DNA of 64,000 bases from Desulfovibrionaceae bacterium (GTDB taxonomy: Bacteria > Desulfobacterota > Desulfovibrionia > Desulfovibrionales > Desulfovibrionaceae). Under the pieces are notes generated by a model. It was not told the DNA's origin and searched no databases. It worked only from the letters and a program-made list of their open reading frames with translations. A program made the translations under genes and the position numbers. The DNA lies in NCBI GenBank assembly GCA_015709315.1, contig JACCQI010000006.1:1-64000 (forward strand), in the 5' to 3' direction. Of this stretch, positions 1 to 9,660 are shown piece by piece; positions within the stretch are counted from its first letter, which is position 1; each line of letters begins with the position of its first letter.

Positions 1-44
<44 letters not shown>

Positions 45-1204
45 ACGTCGTTGGGAAAGACAAATTGCTCAAACTCTCGGACGTTGTCAACGGAAAACTT
101 GATTTATGGCGTCCGAACGGAATCAGCGCATCAAAACAGCCGGACGATATGGCCGACATACTGATGCACCGAAACCCAATGGCACGCCTCTCCCGAATTA
201 TAATAATGTAATGGCTGCTCCATGCCCCAAAACGTTGCTTGGTAACGTAAAATCAAGATTTGAATCCGAAATCGCCGACATGACGACGGCTGCGAAATCA
301 GATCTTTTCCCCATCCCTATTTGTGATGATTGTTATTACCAATGTATTCAAAATACTGCTGAATGCATTGCTGGGAACATGCCGAAACAGACATGATTAA
401 AATAAATTTTTATCAACATTGATCTGTTGAAATTTTTGGACAAGTTCAAATAATCGCCCATAATAGCCAAAATCAGCTACTGCGAAGCCGCAGAAACAGC
501 AAGGACCGGCTTCACGACTCGATGGCACCATATCACCCTGATAATATTGTATTTAATATTCTTGACTTCCATAGTGGGGAATATATGCTTTTCTTCAAGC
601 TTGAACGACAGATCGGTCAAACGACCACGTGGAGACAATCAGCATTGATCACATCGTCGGAATCAGCCAGACACCTCGACCCGACGCTTGCCAACAACGA
701 AGGCTTTGTCCTGTTTTGGTCGGCCCGGTCCAGAGATTCCCGCAGGACAAGCGATTGCACTTGAAACAAAACACGCAATTGGATAACGGTTTTCATATGA
801 ACGATACCGCGACGCTCGGCACATACACCCTAATCAGGAACATTCCGATTAAATCGGAAATCGTTCTCACCAACGGACAACAGGAACCAGGTTCTTATCG
901 CCGCCCCCTCGGGCGGCGAACTCCTCACCCACATAATTCATTCCGTGCTTACTTCCGAATAAACCACTTTTTTCAGACACATGAGATTGCCATGCCACAT
1001 TATCCGCCTACGCATATCCGAATACAGGCACTATTGCCGCCTCTTCGGGCGACGTCTTTAATCTAAAATATGTCTAGAGTGTTGAAATGTTAAAGCTAGC
1101 TTGAATCGTTCAATCTTTTCACAAGGCCATATTGACAGAAGTGCATATATATAGCTATATAGTGCCAAGTAAGTACCTCATAACATTTACCCTGGGGTAA
1201 ACTG

Positions 1205-2539
1205 ATGAAAAAATTTGTTCTCGCCACATTGCTTTTCGCCCTTTTCCTGACCGCACCCGCCATCGCTGCGGACGGAACAACCTCGCTGAAAGACAGCGTG
1301 GTCGCCGCGGTCAAGCAACACCCGCAGATCAAGTCCTTGCTGCACAACAAGGACGCGGTCTCCAAAGCCCAGCTGTCCGCGCTCGGCCGGTTCTTTCCGT
1401 CTCTTGACCTGAGGGCCGAGGCCGGGTGGCAGGAATACAGCAACCAGGCCAACCGCGCCAATCACGTCGATCTGCACACCCGTACGCCGACGGACGTTCA
1501 GTTGACCCTGACCCAGCCGATCTTCGACGGCTTTGACCGCTACAACGACTACAAGCGGGAAACCGCCCGCCTGACTTCCGCCGAAGGCCGCCTGATCGAC
1601 AACGTCGAGACCGTGGCCCTGGACGCCATCCGCGCCCATGTGGACGTGATCCGCATCCGCAAGCTTGTGGAACTGGCCAACGAGAACATCATCGCCCACC
1701 AGGAACTGCTCGACTCCATCACTGCACGGGTGGAAGGCGGGGCAGGCAACAGGGCGGACGAGATGCAGGCCAAGGGCCGCGTAGCTCGCGCTGAAACCAC
1801 GCTGGTCACCTATGTCGGCGAACTCCACACCGCCGAGGCCGAATACGCCCGCACCGTGGGCATGAGCGCGGCCACGCTGGCCGACCCCGGCTTCGCCTCC
1901 GATCTGGTGCCCATCAATTCGGACGCGGTCCTCAACGGCACCCTTGAGACCAATCCCAAGATCGCCGTGTACAAGGCCGAGATCGATGTCGCCGAGCGTA
2001 CCAAGAAACAGCTCGAATCATACTACTATCCCCAGATAGACGTCTACGTGTCCAGCCGCCACACCGACGACCTGGACGGCACCGACTCCTGGATCCAGGA
2101 CAACAAGGCCATGGTTGCCGCCAACTGGAACCTGTTCAACGGCCTGAGCGACTACAACGACGTCCGCACCGCCGCAGCCCGCATCAATCAGGCCCAGAGC
2201 GACCTGGAAAACACCACCGACGACCTGATCCGCCAGGTTGCCGCCGCCTGGGCGGAATACGAATCGGCCCTCGGCCAGATCACCAAGTACCAGGAAGCCC
2301 TGCAGTACAGCCTGGAGTCCCTGGACATGTACCTGATGCAGTTCAACGTCGGACAGCGCTCGCTCCTGGACGTGCTTGACGCCACCAACGAGGTGTTCAC
2401 CAACAAGGTCCAGCTCGAGACCGCCACCAGCAACCGCAACTTCACCATCTACAAGTTCCTGGCCCTTGAGGGCCGGCTGACCAACACCCTCGAGGTGGCG
2501 TCCAATACATACGACACCCTCCCCGAGGACGCCCAGTAG
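1205..2539 (+). CDS. TolC-family outer membrane protein (type I secretion, LapE-like)
   Basis: 444 aa with signal peptide and typical TolC repeats (LTLTQPIFDGFDRYNDYKRE...; AANWNLFNGLSDYNDV...; GQRSLLDVLDATNEVF). Confidence 0.9.
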   Translation: MKKFVLATLLFALFLTAPAIAADGTTSLKDSVVAAVKQHPQIKSLLHNKDAVSKAQLSALGRFFPSLDLRAEAGWQEYSNQANRANHVDLHTRTPTDVQLTLTQPIFDGFDRYNDYKRETARLTSAEGRLIDNVETVALDAIRAHVDVIRIRKLVELANENIIAHQELLDSITARVEGGAGNRADEMQAKGRVARAETTLVTYVGELHTAEAEYARTVGMSAATLADPGFASDLVPINSDAVLNGTLETNPKIAVYKAEIDVAERTKKQLESYYYPQIDVYVSSRHTDDLDGTDSWIQDNKAMVAANWNLFNGLSDYNDVRTAAARINQAQSDLENTTDDLIRQVAAAWAEYESALGQITKYQEALQYSLESLDMYLMQFNVGQRSLLDVLDATNEVFTNKVQLETATSNRNFTIYKFLALEGRLTNTLEVASNTYDTLPEDAQ

Positions 2540-2567
2540 GACAATCGTTCAAGCGAGAACATCCAGG

Positions 2568-2597
2568 GGCGCGGCCAAAGGCCGCGCCCCTTTTTTG
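2568..2597 (+). terminator. Rho-independent terminator after tolC-like gene
   Basis: GGGGCGCGGCCAAAGGCCGCGCCCC followed by TTTTTT. Confidence 0.85.
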
Positions 2598-2811
2598 GTG
2601 CCTCCGGCCGCCCATCCCCTTTCTTTTCCGAAGCTTTTTGTGTCCGCTTCGCGGGGTGGGAGCGCGTGTATTCGGTCCTTTGTTCTCTGTGCTTGGGGGT
2701 GACGCCCTGGCGGTTGGATGCGGGAGGTCGTCTTTCCTGTGGTGTGAAATGCTTTTCCCTGCCCGTCGGGGGGTGCTGCATCGGTGAGATCCCTCTTATG
2801 GTCCCGGACGC

Positions 2812-2846
2812 AAAAAGGCCCCGGCGAACTGTCGCCGGGGCCTTGC
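2812..2846 (-). terminator. Rho-independent terminator of the lap-like minus-strand operon
   Basis: On minus strand: AAGGCCCCGGCGACAGTTCGCCGGGGCCTTTTT. Confidence 0.85.
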
Positions 2847-2868
2847 AACCGGATGGAGTCGGCAGATG

Positions 2869-4971
2869 CTAGTCCTTGCCGCCGAGCAACCGCTCCCCTG
2901 CGGGGGTGGCGATGACGTCGGCCAGGGCCGCGACCGCCTCGGGATCATACTTGGCGGACTCGCCCGCCAAGATGTCCAGGGCCTGCTGCGGCTCCTTGGC
3001 GCCCCGGTAGGACCGGGGCCGGATCATGGCGCAGAACACGTTCAGCACCGCCAGAATGCGGGCGAGCATGATGATTTCCCCGTTCTTGAGGCTCTTGGGG
3101 TAGCCCGAGCCGTCCAGGCGCTCGTTCATCTGGTAGATGGCCTTGAGCACGGCCTCGTCGATGTCGATATCCTTGAGGATGCGGTACGCGTATTCCACGT
3201 GCTGCTCCATGGCGTCCATCTCCTCGGGGGTAAGCTTGCCGGGCTTGGTCAGAATCTCGTTGGGCACGAACATCTTGCCGATCTGCGAGAGGTTGGCCGC
3301 GGTCTCGATCTCGGCGATGTCCATCTCGGACAAACGCATGTGCCTGGCCACCTCCACGGACAGCCCGGCCAGCAGCTTGGTGTGGCCCCCGAGGTACGGG
3401 TCGGCCGCCTCGATGGTGGAGCCGAGCGCCTCCATGGCGGACTTGATGAGCCGCTTGTTCTTTTCCTGCGCGGCCACGAACTCGGTGATGTCGCGATAGA
3501 CCTCGACAACGCCCTCGCACTGCCCGTCGGCGTCGCAGTAGGGTGACTTGGATATCTGGAACTGATGCCGCTTGGAGCGCAGGAAGATGGGTTCGCTGAT
3601 GGTTTTCTTGCGGTGCTCGCGCACCACCACCTCGTCGATGGTCTCAAGCCGCTTGGCCGTGTCGAAGCCGAACACCGCTGCCGCGTCCATGCCGATCAGT
3701 TCCTCCTTGGGGCGACCGGCCGCCTCGGCAAAGGCGTCGTTGACGTAGGTGAACCTGCCCCCCGCGTCCTTCAGGGTAATGAACTCGTCGATGTTGGCGT
3801 TGATGGAATCGATGAACCGCTTCTGCTCCTCGATCTTGGCGGCCAGGGCCTTGAACTGGGTGGCGATGCGCTGGCTCTGTACGCCGGTCAGAATCCACCA
3901 GGCCAGCCCGGCCACCAGGAAGGCGGTCAGGATGCCCAGGCCCGCCACGATGTACACGGTCCGCTTGAAATCGTTGATGGGGCGCATGGCCTCGGCATAG
4001 TCCACCTCCTGCACCAGCCACCACTCCGGGCCGGGGATGCGGACGCCAAGGGAGTAGACCCGCCTGGCGTCGTCGGACAGGCTCGGGCGCACGGCAAAGG
4101 GCAGATGTCCGTTCTCGTCGATCTTGACGGGCGAGGCGATGTCCAGGAATCCCTCGGAGGTCCATGGAGTGACCTCCCTGAAACCCGGCCCGGCCTTCTG
4201 CATCAGCTTGGTCTTCTCGCCCTTGCCCGCCAGCGGCGAGTTGGACAACAGCTCGGTGATCTTGCCCGAGACCTGCCGGGTCATCATCAGCGCGCCGACC
4301 GCCCCTTCCCTGGGAGCCTCGTCCGTGCCGCCCACGGCGTCCGGCGGATAGATGGGCACGTACACGTCCATCTCCATGCCGAGCGCCGTCTTGCGCAGGG
4401 ACGAGTATTGCGGCCCGTTCTCCCTGATGGCGGCCTGGGCCGCCTTGATCTGCTCCTCGCTCATGGGCGGCAGGTGGCCGTCCGTGGCGATGTACGCCTC
4501 GCCCCGCTTGTTCAGGATGCGTGCGTTGACGAACCCCGCATAGGTGGAGAACTCGCGGAGCATGTTCTCCATCATGGGCAGTTGCTCGGCCAGGGACTCG
4601 CCGTCCTCCGGCACCTGGCCGTCGGACCGGATGGCCCCGAAGAGCACGGTCAGGTCGCCGTCGAAACCGTCGATCTCCGTGGCGTACAGCCTGAAGAGGT
4701 CGGACTTGATGAGCCGGTCACCGTGGTGCGCGACGTTGTCGAGGAAGGAGCCGATGACCTCGGTCCTGCCTTGGACAAGCAGGTGAAAGCGTTTCTGGAG
4801 ATTCTCCAGCACCCCGGATTCCTTGTCGCCGACGGCCCGGTTGGCCAGCAGCACAATTCCCACCGAGATGACGAGCACGAATGCCAGGACAACGCCGATC
4901 TTGACGGTCTGCCCGGCTCCCCCGATTGACTTAGGGACCTCTGATGCGGTTTGTTTCGTTCGTTCAGCCAT
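2869..4971 (-). CDS. Membrane sensor: periplasmic Cache-like domain, PAS domain, C-terminal degenerate HD-GYP domain; candidate LapD counterpart
   Basis: 700 aa; TM helices near the N-terminus and near residue 350; PAS (FITLKDAGGRFTYVNDAFAEAAGRPKEELIG); HD-GYP fold with DGSGYP kept but HD and HH metal ligands replaced. Adjacent to a LapG-like gene. Confidence 0.8.
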   Translation of the reverse strand: MAERTKQTASEVPKSIGGAGQTVKIGVVLAFVLVISVGIVLLANRAVGDKESGVLENLQKRFHLLVQGRTEVIGSFLDNVAHHGDRLIKSDLFRLYATEIDGFDGDLTVLFGAIRSDGQVPEDGESLAEQLPMMENMLREFSTYAGFVNARILNKRGEAYIATDGHLPPMSEEQIKAAQAAIRENGPQYSSLRKTALGMEMDVYVPIYPPDAVGGTDEAPREGAVGALMMTRQVSGKITELLSNSPLAGKGEKTKLMQKAGPGFREVTPWTSEGFLDIASPVKIDENGHLPFAVRPSLSDDARRVYSLGVRIPGPEWWLVQEVDYAEAMRPINDFKRTVYIVAGLGILTAFLVAGLAWWILTGVQSQRIATQFKALAAKIEEQKRFIDSINANIDEFITLKDAGGRFTYVNDAFAEAAGRPKEELIGMDAAAVFGFDTAKRLETIDEVVVREHRKKTISEPIFLRSKRHQFQISKSPYCDADGQCEGVVEVYRDITEFVAAQEKNKRLIKSAMEALGSTIEAADPYLGGHTKLLAGLSVEVARHMRLSEMDIAEIETAANLSQIGKMFVPNEILTKPGKLTPEEMDAMEQHVEYAYRILKDIDIDEAVLKAIYQMNERLDGSGYPKSLKNGEIIMLARILAVLNVFCAMIRPRSYRGAKEPQQALDILAGESAKYDPEAVAALADVIATPAGERLLGGKD

Positions 4972-5023
4972 GTCGATACTCCATCTGGTTGTATTCCGTC
5001 GCCCTCCCGAAGGAGGACGGACC

Positions 5024-5710
5024 TTACTTCTTCGTCTTCGAGTACGTGGTGTTCTTTTTGGGTGCCACGTGCATCCACCGGAACTTTTCGTTCACGGAAT
5101 ATTGCGGGATGTAGTGCTTGTATTTCGCATGCGACAGAACCATGACGGTCTGGTTGTCCAGTATGTAGATGTCGTCCGCGGCAAAGACCGCCAGGACCGC
5201 GTGGCCGATGCCCCGGATGGCGTCCTTGACCGCCACGATGCGCAGTTGGTCGCCGGTGAAGCCCACCTCCTGCAGCGCATAGAACTTGGCGATGGAATAA
5301 TCCTCGCAATCGCCTGATTTCTTGATGAACTCGGGAGGGGTGGCCCAATAGTCGCTGATTCCCCAATTGGCCTTGTCCAGCCGGTAGGGCCACTTGTTGA
5401 AGAATTTGTTGACCGCCTTGAGAATGGCCATCTCCGGCTTGCCCGCAAGTTCGGTCTTGAGGGCGTTCCACCCGCCCTTGGAGGGGTGGTTGGCCATGGA
5501 CGCGTCCTGAAAGTACCCCTTCCAGGCCCGCATCTTGTCCAGCACGCGTTGCCATTTGGGCAATTTCTGGATCTTGGCCTTGAATTCCATGGTGCCGAGC
5601 AGTCGCTGCTTCTCGGCGGCGGGACTTCCCGAGGCCAGGCACAGGACCGCGACCATGCACAGGACGCACAATGCCCCCCTGAGCAACGTATAAAGTCCCC
5701 GGCGGCCCAT
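5024..5710 (-). CDS. LapG-like periplasmic transglutaminase-like cysteine protease (BTLCP)
   Basis: Signal peptide; C-H-D triad context: SGDCEDYSIAKFYALQEVGF...GIGHAVLAVFAADDIYILDNQ. Confidence 0.88.
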   Translation of the reverse strand: MGRRGLYTLLRGALCVLCMVAVLCLASGSPAAEKQRLLGTMEFKAKIQKLPKWQRVLDKMRAWKGYFQDASMANHPSKGGWNALKTELAGKPEMAILKAVNKFFNKWPYRLDKANWGISDYWATPPEFIKKSGDCEDYSIAKFYALQEVGFTGDQLRIVAVKDAIRGIGHAVLAVFAADDIYILDNQTVMVLSHAKYKHYIPQYSVNEKFRWMHVAPKKNTTYSKTKK

Positions 5711-5717
5711 GGCCCGA

Positions 5718-7043
5718 TCAACGCTCCCTGAGCGCGTTCTGCTTGGCCTTGAGGATCGGCTTGAGGAGATAGTCGAGCACCGACTTCTTGCCGGTCAGGA
5801 CGTCCACGCCGGCGGTCATGCCGGGGATGATGGGCAGCCTCTCTCCCCGGTAGAGCATGGCGTTCTGCTTGGTGCGGACCTTGACGAGATAAAAATTCTC
5901 GCCCCGCTCGTCCGCGATGGTGTCGGCCGAGATGTTCTCGACGATGCCGTCGAGTCCCCCGTAGATGGAGAAATCATAGGCCGTGATCTTGACCTTGGCC
6001 TTCTGGCCCGGATGGAGGAAGGCGATGTCCGACGGCTTGACCTCCGCCTCCACCAGCAGGGTGTCGTCCAGGGGCACGATTTCCATGATCGACTGGCCGG
6101 GCCGGACAACGCCGCCCAGCGTGTTGATCAGGATGTGCTTGACGATGCCCTTGACCGGGGAGCGGACGTCCGTACGGGTGACCCTGTCGCCGCTGGAGGT
6201 GAGGTTCTCCTCGAGCGAATTCAGCTCGATCCGCCGCGAGTTGATCTCCTCCAGGGCCTTGGTCCGGTACTCGGCCCTGGCCCGGGCGATGCGGCCCTCG
6301 GCCTCCTGCACGGCCTTCTGCGCGCGCGGAATGCTCAGGGTGAGCTGTTCCACGTCCCCGGCGAGTTGAACCACGGTCTGCTCCAGGCGGAGGTAATCCA
6401 TCTCGGAATGGATCTGCTTCTCCACCAGGGGCTTGGCGATGTCGCGCTGCTTTTCGGCGTTCTCAAGGCTCTTGCGAAGCTGCCGGCGGCGGCTGACCAT
6501 CTCGTTCACTTCCTGCTTTTTCTGCTCGTACTGGTCACGCAGCAGGCCCAACTCGATGTTTATCTTGTCCCGCTGCGCCGCGAAAATCCGCTTCTGGTCC
6601 TCGACCAGTTGGGGCGACTCGGCCATAAGCTCCTCGTTGAAAACCGGCTCCCCGCCCTCGGCCTCGGCCTCCAGGCGGGCGATGGCCGCCCGGTGCTCCT
6701 GGGCCTTGGACTTGGCGTCCCGGTAGTAACTGGCCGCCTGTTCGTTGGATATCCGGCAAATGATGTCCCCCTTGGCCACTTCCTGCCCCTCGACGACAAG
6801 CAGCTCCATGAGGATGCCGCCTTCCAGGTTCTGGATTTCCTGCACCCGCTGGGACGGTATGACCCGGCCGAAGCCGCGCGTGACCTCGTCGAGCACGGCG
6901 TACTTGGCCCAAAGGATGAACAGGAGGAAAAACAGGACGATGGACATGGACATGATATAGGCGAACCGGCGGCCCTTGCCGTACATGGCCCGATCCACCT
7001 CGCTCATGAACAGGAGCGCTTCTCTGTTATTGTGCTTGCTCAT
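5718..7043 (-). CDS. HlyD-family type I secretion periplasmic adaptor (LapC-like)
   Basis: 441 aa, one TM, coiled-coil, RSPVKGIVKHILINTLGGVVRPGQSIMEIVPLDDTLLVEAEVKPSDIAFLHPGQKAKVKITAYDF. Confidence 0.92.
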   Translation of the reverse strand: MSKHNNREALLFMSEVDRAMYGKGRRFAYIMSMSIVLFFLLFILWAKYAVLDEVTRGFGRVIPSQRVQEIQNLEGGILMELLVVEGQEVAKGDIICRISNEQAASYYRDAKSKAQEHRAAIARLEAEAEGGEPVFNEELMAESPQLVEDQKRIFAAQRDKINIELGLLRDQYEQKKQEVNEMVSRRRQLRKSLENAEKQRDIAKPLVEKQIHSEMDYLRLEQTVVQLAGDVEQLTLSIPRAQKAVQEAEGRIARARAEYRTKALEEINSRRIELNSLEENLTSSGDRVTRTDVRSPVKGIVKHILINTLGGVVRPGQSIMEIVPLDDTLLVEAEVKPSDIAFLHPGQKAKVKITAYDFSIYGGLDGIVENISADTIADERGENFYLVKVRTKQNAMLYRGERLPIIPGMTAGVDVLTGKKSVLDYLLKPILKAKQNALRER

Positions 7044-7050
7044 GGCGACC

Positions 7051-9522
7051 TCACACCGAAATCTTGATTTTGCCGGTCTTGAGTCCGTCCAGAACGGCCT
7101 TCTTGGGGCCGTCCACCAGGATTCTTCCCCGGTCCATGATCACCAGCCTCTCCACCAGATCGAGCATGGAATGGCGGTGGGTGATGACGATCAGCGTCTT
7201 GTCCTTCGCGTGACGCCTGAGCCGTTCCTTGAGCCGGTACTCCGACTGGTTGTCCATGTTGCTCGACGGCTCGTCCATTATCAGGATTTCCGGGTCGGGC
7301 AGAATGGCCCGAGCAATGGTCACGGCCTGGCGCTGGCCGCCGGACAGGGAGGTTCCCCGTTCGCCGACCATCATGCCGAAGCCCGCCGGGTGGTCGCGCA
7401 CGAAGTCGTTGACCCCGGCGATCTCGGCCGCGTGGTTGATGGACTGATCGTCCGCCTCGGGCAGGCCGAAGGCGATGTTGTCCTTGAGCGTGCCGTAGAA
7501 AAGCAGGCTGTCCTGGGAGATGTATCCCACCTTCCGGCGCAGGTCGGCCACGTCCATCTGGCGCAGATCGATGTCGCCCACCTGCACCGAACCCTCCACG
7601 GGCTGGTACAGGCCCACGCACAGCTTGCCCAGCGTGGACTTGCCCGCCCCGGTCCGGCCCACGATGCCCACCTTCTCGCCGGGCCTGAGCTTGAGATTGA
7701 CGTCGTGGAGCACGGCCTTGTCCGTGCCGGGATAGCTGAAGCTCACGTCCGTGATGGTCAGGGACGGCTCTATGGTCCCGTAATGGAAGGCTTCCTTGTC
7801 CTCGGGCCGCTCGCTGGGCATGGCCATGAGCATATCCAGGGCGTTGAGCGCCATGCGGGACTGCTGGAACCGGGAGAGCAGACCGGCCACGGCGGAAAGC
7901 GGGGCCATGGACCGGGACGCCAGGATGTTCCCGGCGATCAGGCCGCCCACGGTCATCTCGCCCTTGGCGATGAGGTACACGCCGATGACCACCACGCAAA
8001 CCGAGACCAGTTGGGTGATGAACACGGAAAAGGAAATGGAGATGTTGGCCATGATCTTGGCCCGGCTGTTGGACTCGGCGGACATGCCGACCACGTTCTC
8101 CCACCGGGCCTGCATGCGGCCCTCGGCCATGGAGGTCTTGATGGTTTCCAGCCCCTGCACGATCTCGAACAGAAGCGCGTTCTTCTGGGTGGACTCCTTG
8201 TAGTGGCTCTCGATGATGCGCTGGAAGGGAATCTGCAGGAAAATGCCGAACAGCACCACAACGGGCACGGCGATGAAGATGGGATAGGCGATGGGCCCGC
8301 CGATGTAGTAGATGAGCAGAATGAACAGGAAGAGGAACGGCAGGTCGATGAGGGCCACCAGCGAGGACGAGCTGAAAAATTCGCGCAGGGACTCGAACTC
8401 GCGGATGTTGTTGGCCACCGCGCCCGCCGATTCCGGCATGTGGTCCAGCCGGGCGGACATGAGGTGGTTCATGATCTTCGACCCCAAAAGCACGTCCGCG
8501 TTCCGGCCCGCCACATCCACGAAATAGGTCCGCAGGTTCTTGAGCAGGAAGTCGAACATGTAGGCTACGGCAATGCCCAGGGCCAGGACCCAAAGCGTGT
8601 CCGTGGCGTTGTTGGGAATGACGCGGTCGTACACGTTCATGATGAACAGCGGCGAGGCCACGATGATCAGGTTGGTCATGATGGACGCGACCATCACGTG
8701 CCGGTAGATGGGCCAGAAATGGGCGATCACGCCCCAGAACCAGCGCTTGGTCTTGAGCAGCTTGAGTTCGCTGGCGCGCTTGTCCAGCCGGGACTTTCGA
8801 CGGCAGAGGATGGCGTACCCGGTGTATTCCGCCTCGAGCCTGGCCAGGGGGACCTCGGTCTCGTCCATTCCGTGGCCGGGCACCATAACCCGGGCCGTGT
8901 CCTTGGTGGTGTCCAGCAGCACGCAGGCGTTGCCGCCCCGCAAAAGCAGGATGCACGGCAGGACCAGCTTGGTGATGGCCGTCAGTTTTTCGCGGAACAC
9001 GGTCTTGGCCGTGATGCCGATGCGCTCGGCGCTCCGCACTATGGAGGCGGCGGTGATCACCCCGTCCTTCTGCGGGATGCCCGCCTTGAGGGTGGCGGAG
9101 GACACGGGCTTGCCGAACAGCCGGCTGATGATGGACAGGCAGATGACCAGAGGCGGCTGGTAGTCGATGTCCTTGGGCGTCAGCCGCTCGTCGGCCTTGA
9201 CCCGGCTGTCGGCCATGGGCTGCCCCGGCTGAAGGGGCTGGCCAGGCTGGGGAGGCCGGCCGGACTTGGACGGCTGGTCCGGCTTGGACGGCTGGTCCGG
9301 CTTGGACGGCTGGTCCGGCTTGGACGGCTTGGACGGCTGAGATTGGGACGCGGCCTGCCCGGCCCGGGACGCGCGCTTTTTCCCGGTCCGGGGACGGTCG
9401 GACGGACCGGGCGCTGCGGAAGCGTCGTGCCCGGCGGGGGCCGGTTTGGGGTCCGACGGTTTGGCGGTGGACTTGGACACGGGCTTAACCGACGGTTTTT
9501 TCTCTGAAGGCATAGGCGTCAC
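7051..9522 (-). CDS. Type I secretion system permease/ATPase (LapB-like) with degenerate C39-like domain
   Basis: Walker A GRTGAGKST, signature LSGGQRQAV, Walker B ILIMDEPSS; Lys/Pro-rich repetitive N-terminal extension. Confidence 0.92.
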   Translation of the reverse strand: MTPMPSEKKPSVKPVSKSTAKPSDPKPAPAGHDASAAPGPSDRPRTGKKRASRAGQAASQSQPSKPSKPDQPSKPDQPSKPDQPSKSGRPPQPGQPLQPGQPMADSRVKADERLTPKDIDYQPPLVICLSIISRLFGKPVSSATLKAGIPQKDGVITAASIVRSAERIGITAKTVFREKLTAITKLVLPCILLLRGGNACVLLDTTKDTARVMVPGHGMDETEVPLARLEAEYTGYAILCRRKSRLDKRASELKLLKTKRWFWGVIAHFWPIYRHVMVASIMTNLIIVASPLFIMNVYDRVIPNNATDTLWVLALGIAVAYMFDFLLKNLRTYFVDVAGRNADVLLGSKIMNHLMSARLDHMPESAGAVANNIREFESLREFFSSSSLVALIDLPFLFLFILLIYYIGGPIAYPIFIAVPVVVLFGIFLQIPFQRIIESHYKESTQKNALLFEIVQGLETIKTSMAEGRMQARWENVVGMSAESNSRAKIMANISISFSVFITQLVSVCVVVIGVYLIAKGEMTVGGLIAGNILASRSMAPLSAVAGLLSRFQQSRMALNALDMLMAMPSERPEDKEAFHYGTIEPSLTITDVSFSYPGTDKAVLHDVNLKLRPGEKVGIVGRTGAGKSTLGKLCVGLYQPVEGSVQVGDIDLRQMDVADLRRKVGYISQDSLLFYGTLKDNIAFGLPEADDQSINHAAEIAGVNDFVRDHPAGFGMMVGERGTSLSGGQRQAVTIARAILPDPEILIMDEPSSNMDNQSEYRLKERLRRHAKDKTLIVITHRHSMLDLVERLVIMDRGRILVDGPKKAVLDGLKTGKIKISV
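9262..9339. repeat. Intragenic tandem repeat, 18-bp unit ggcttggacggctggtcc
   Basis: Consecutive near-identical copies encoding SKPDQP repeats in the N-terminus of the T1SS ATPase. Confidence 0.85.
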
Positions 9523-9660
9523 TTGGAATGAATTGTTGCAAGCCGGATCAAACCCGCCAGTTGCGGGTCTGGTCCACTACTTACAGTATAGAATCATAAT
9601 CTTTCCCGCGAGAGAATTTTTGTCAAGAACCAATCGCGGTTATCCCCGCGGCACTTGCCA

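Noticed and set aside
106-1066. ORFs in the AT-richer region between the tRNA and the tolC-like gene
   Set aside because: No recognisable motifs or SD sequences, overlapping frames; probably non-coding or decayed.
6976-9507. 843-aa plus-strand ORF opposite the T1SS ATPase, and many similar long antisense ORFs (e.g. 2945..3520, 3565..4929, 5709..7067, 20430..22247, 23709..25502, 39921..42308, 44737..47220, 47238..48848)
   Set aside because: Low-complexity Gly/His/Arg/Pro/Val-rich translations overlapping well-supported genes; shadow ORFs of high-GC coding DNA.
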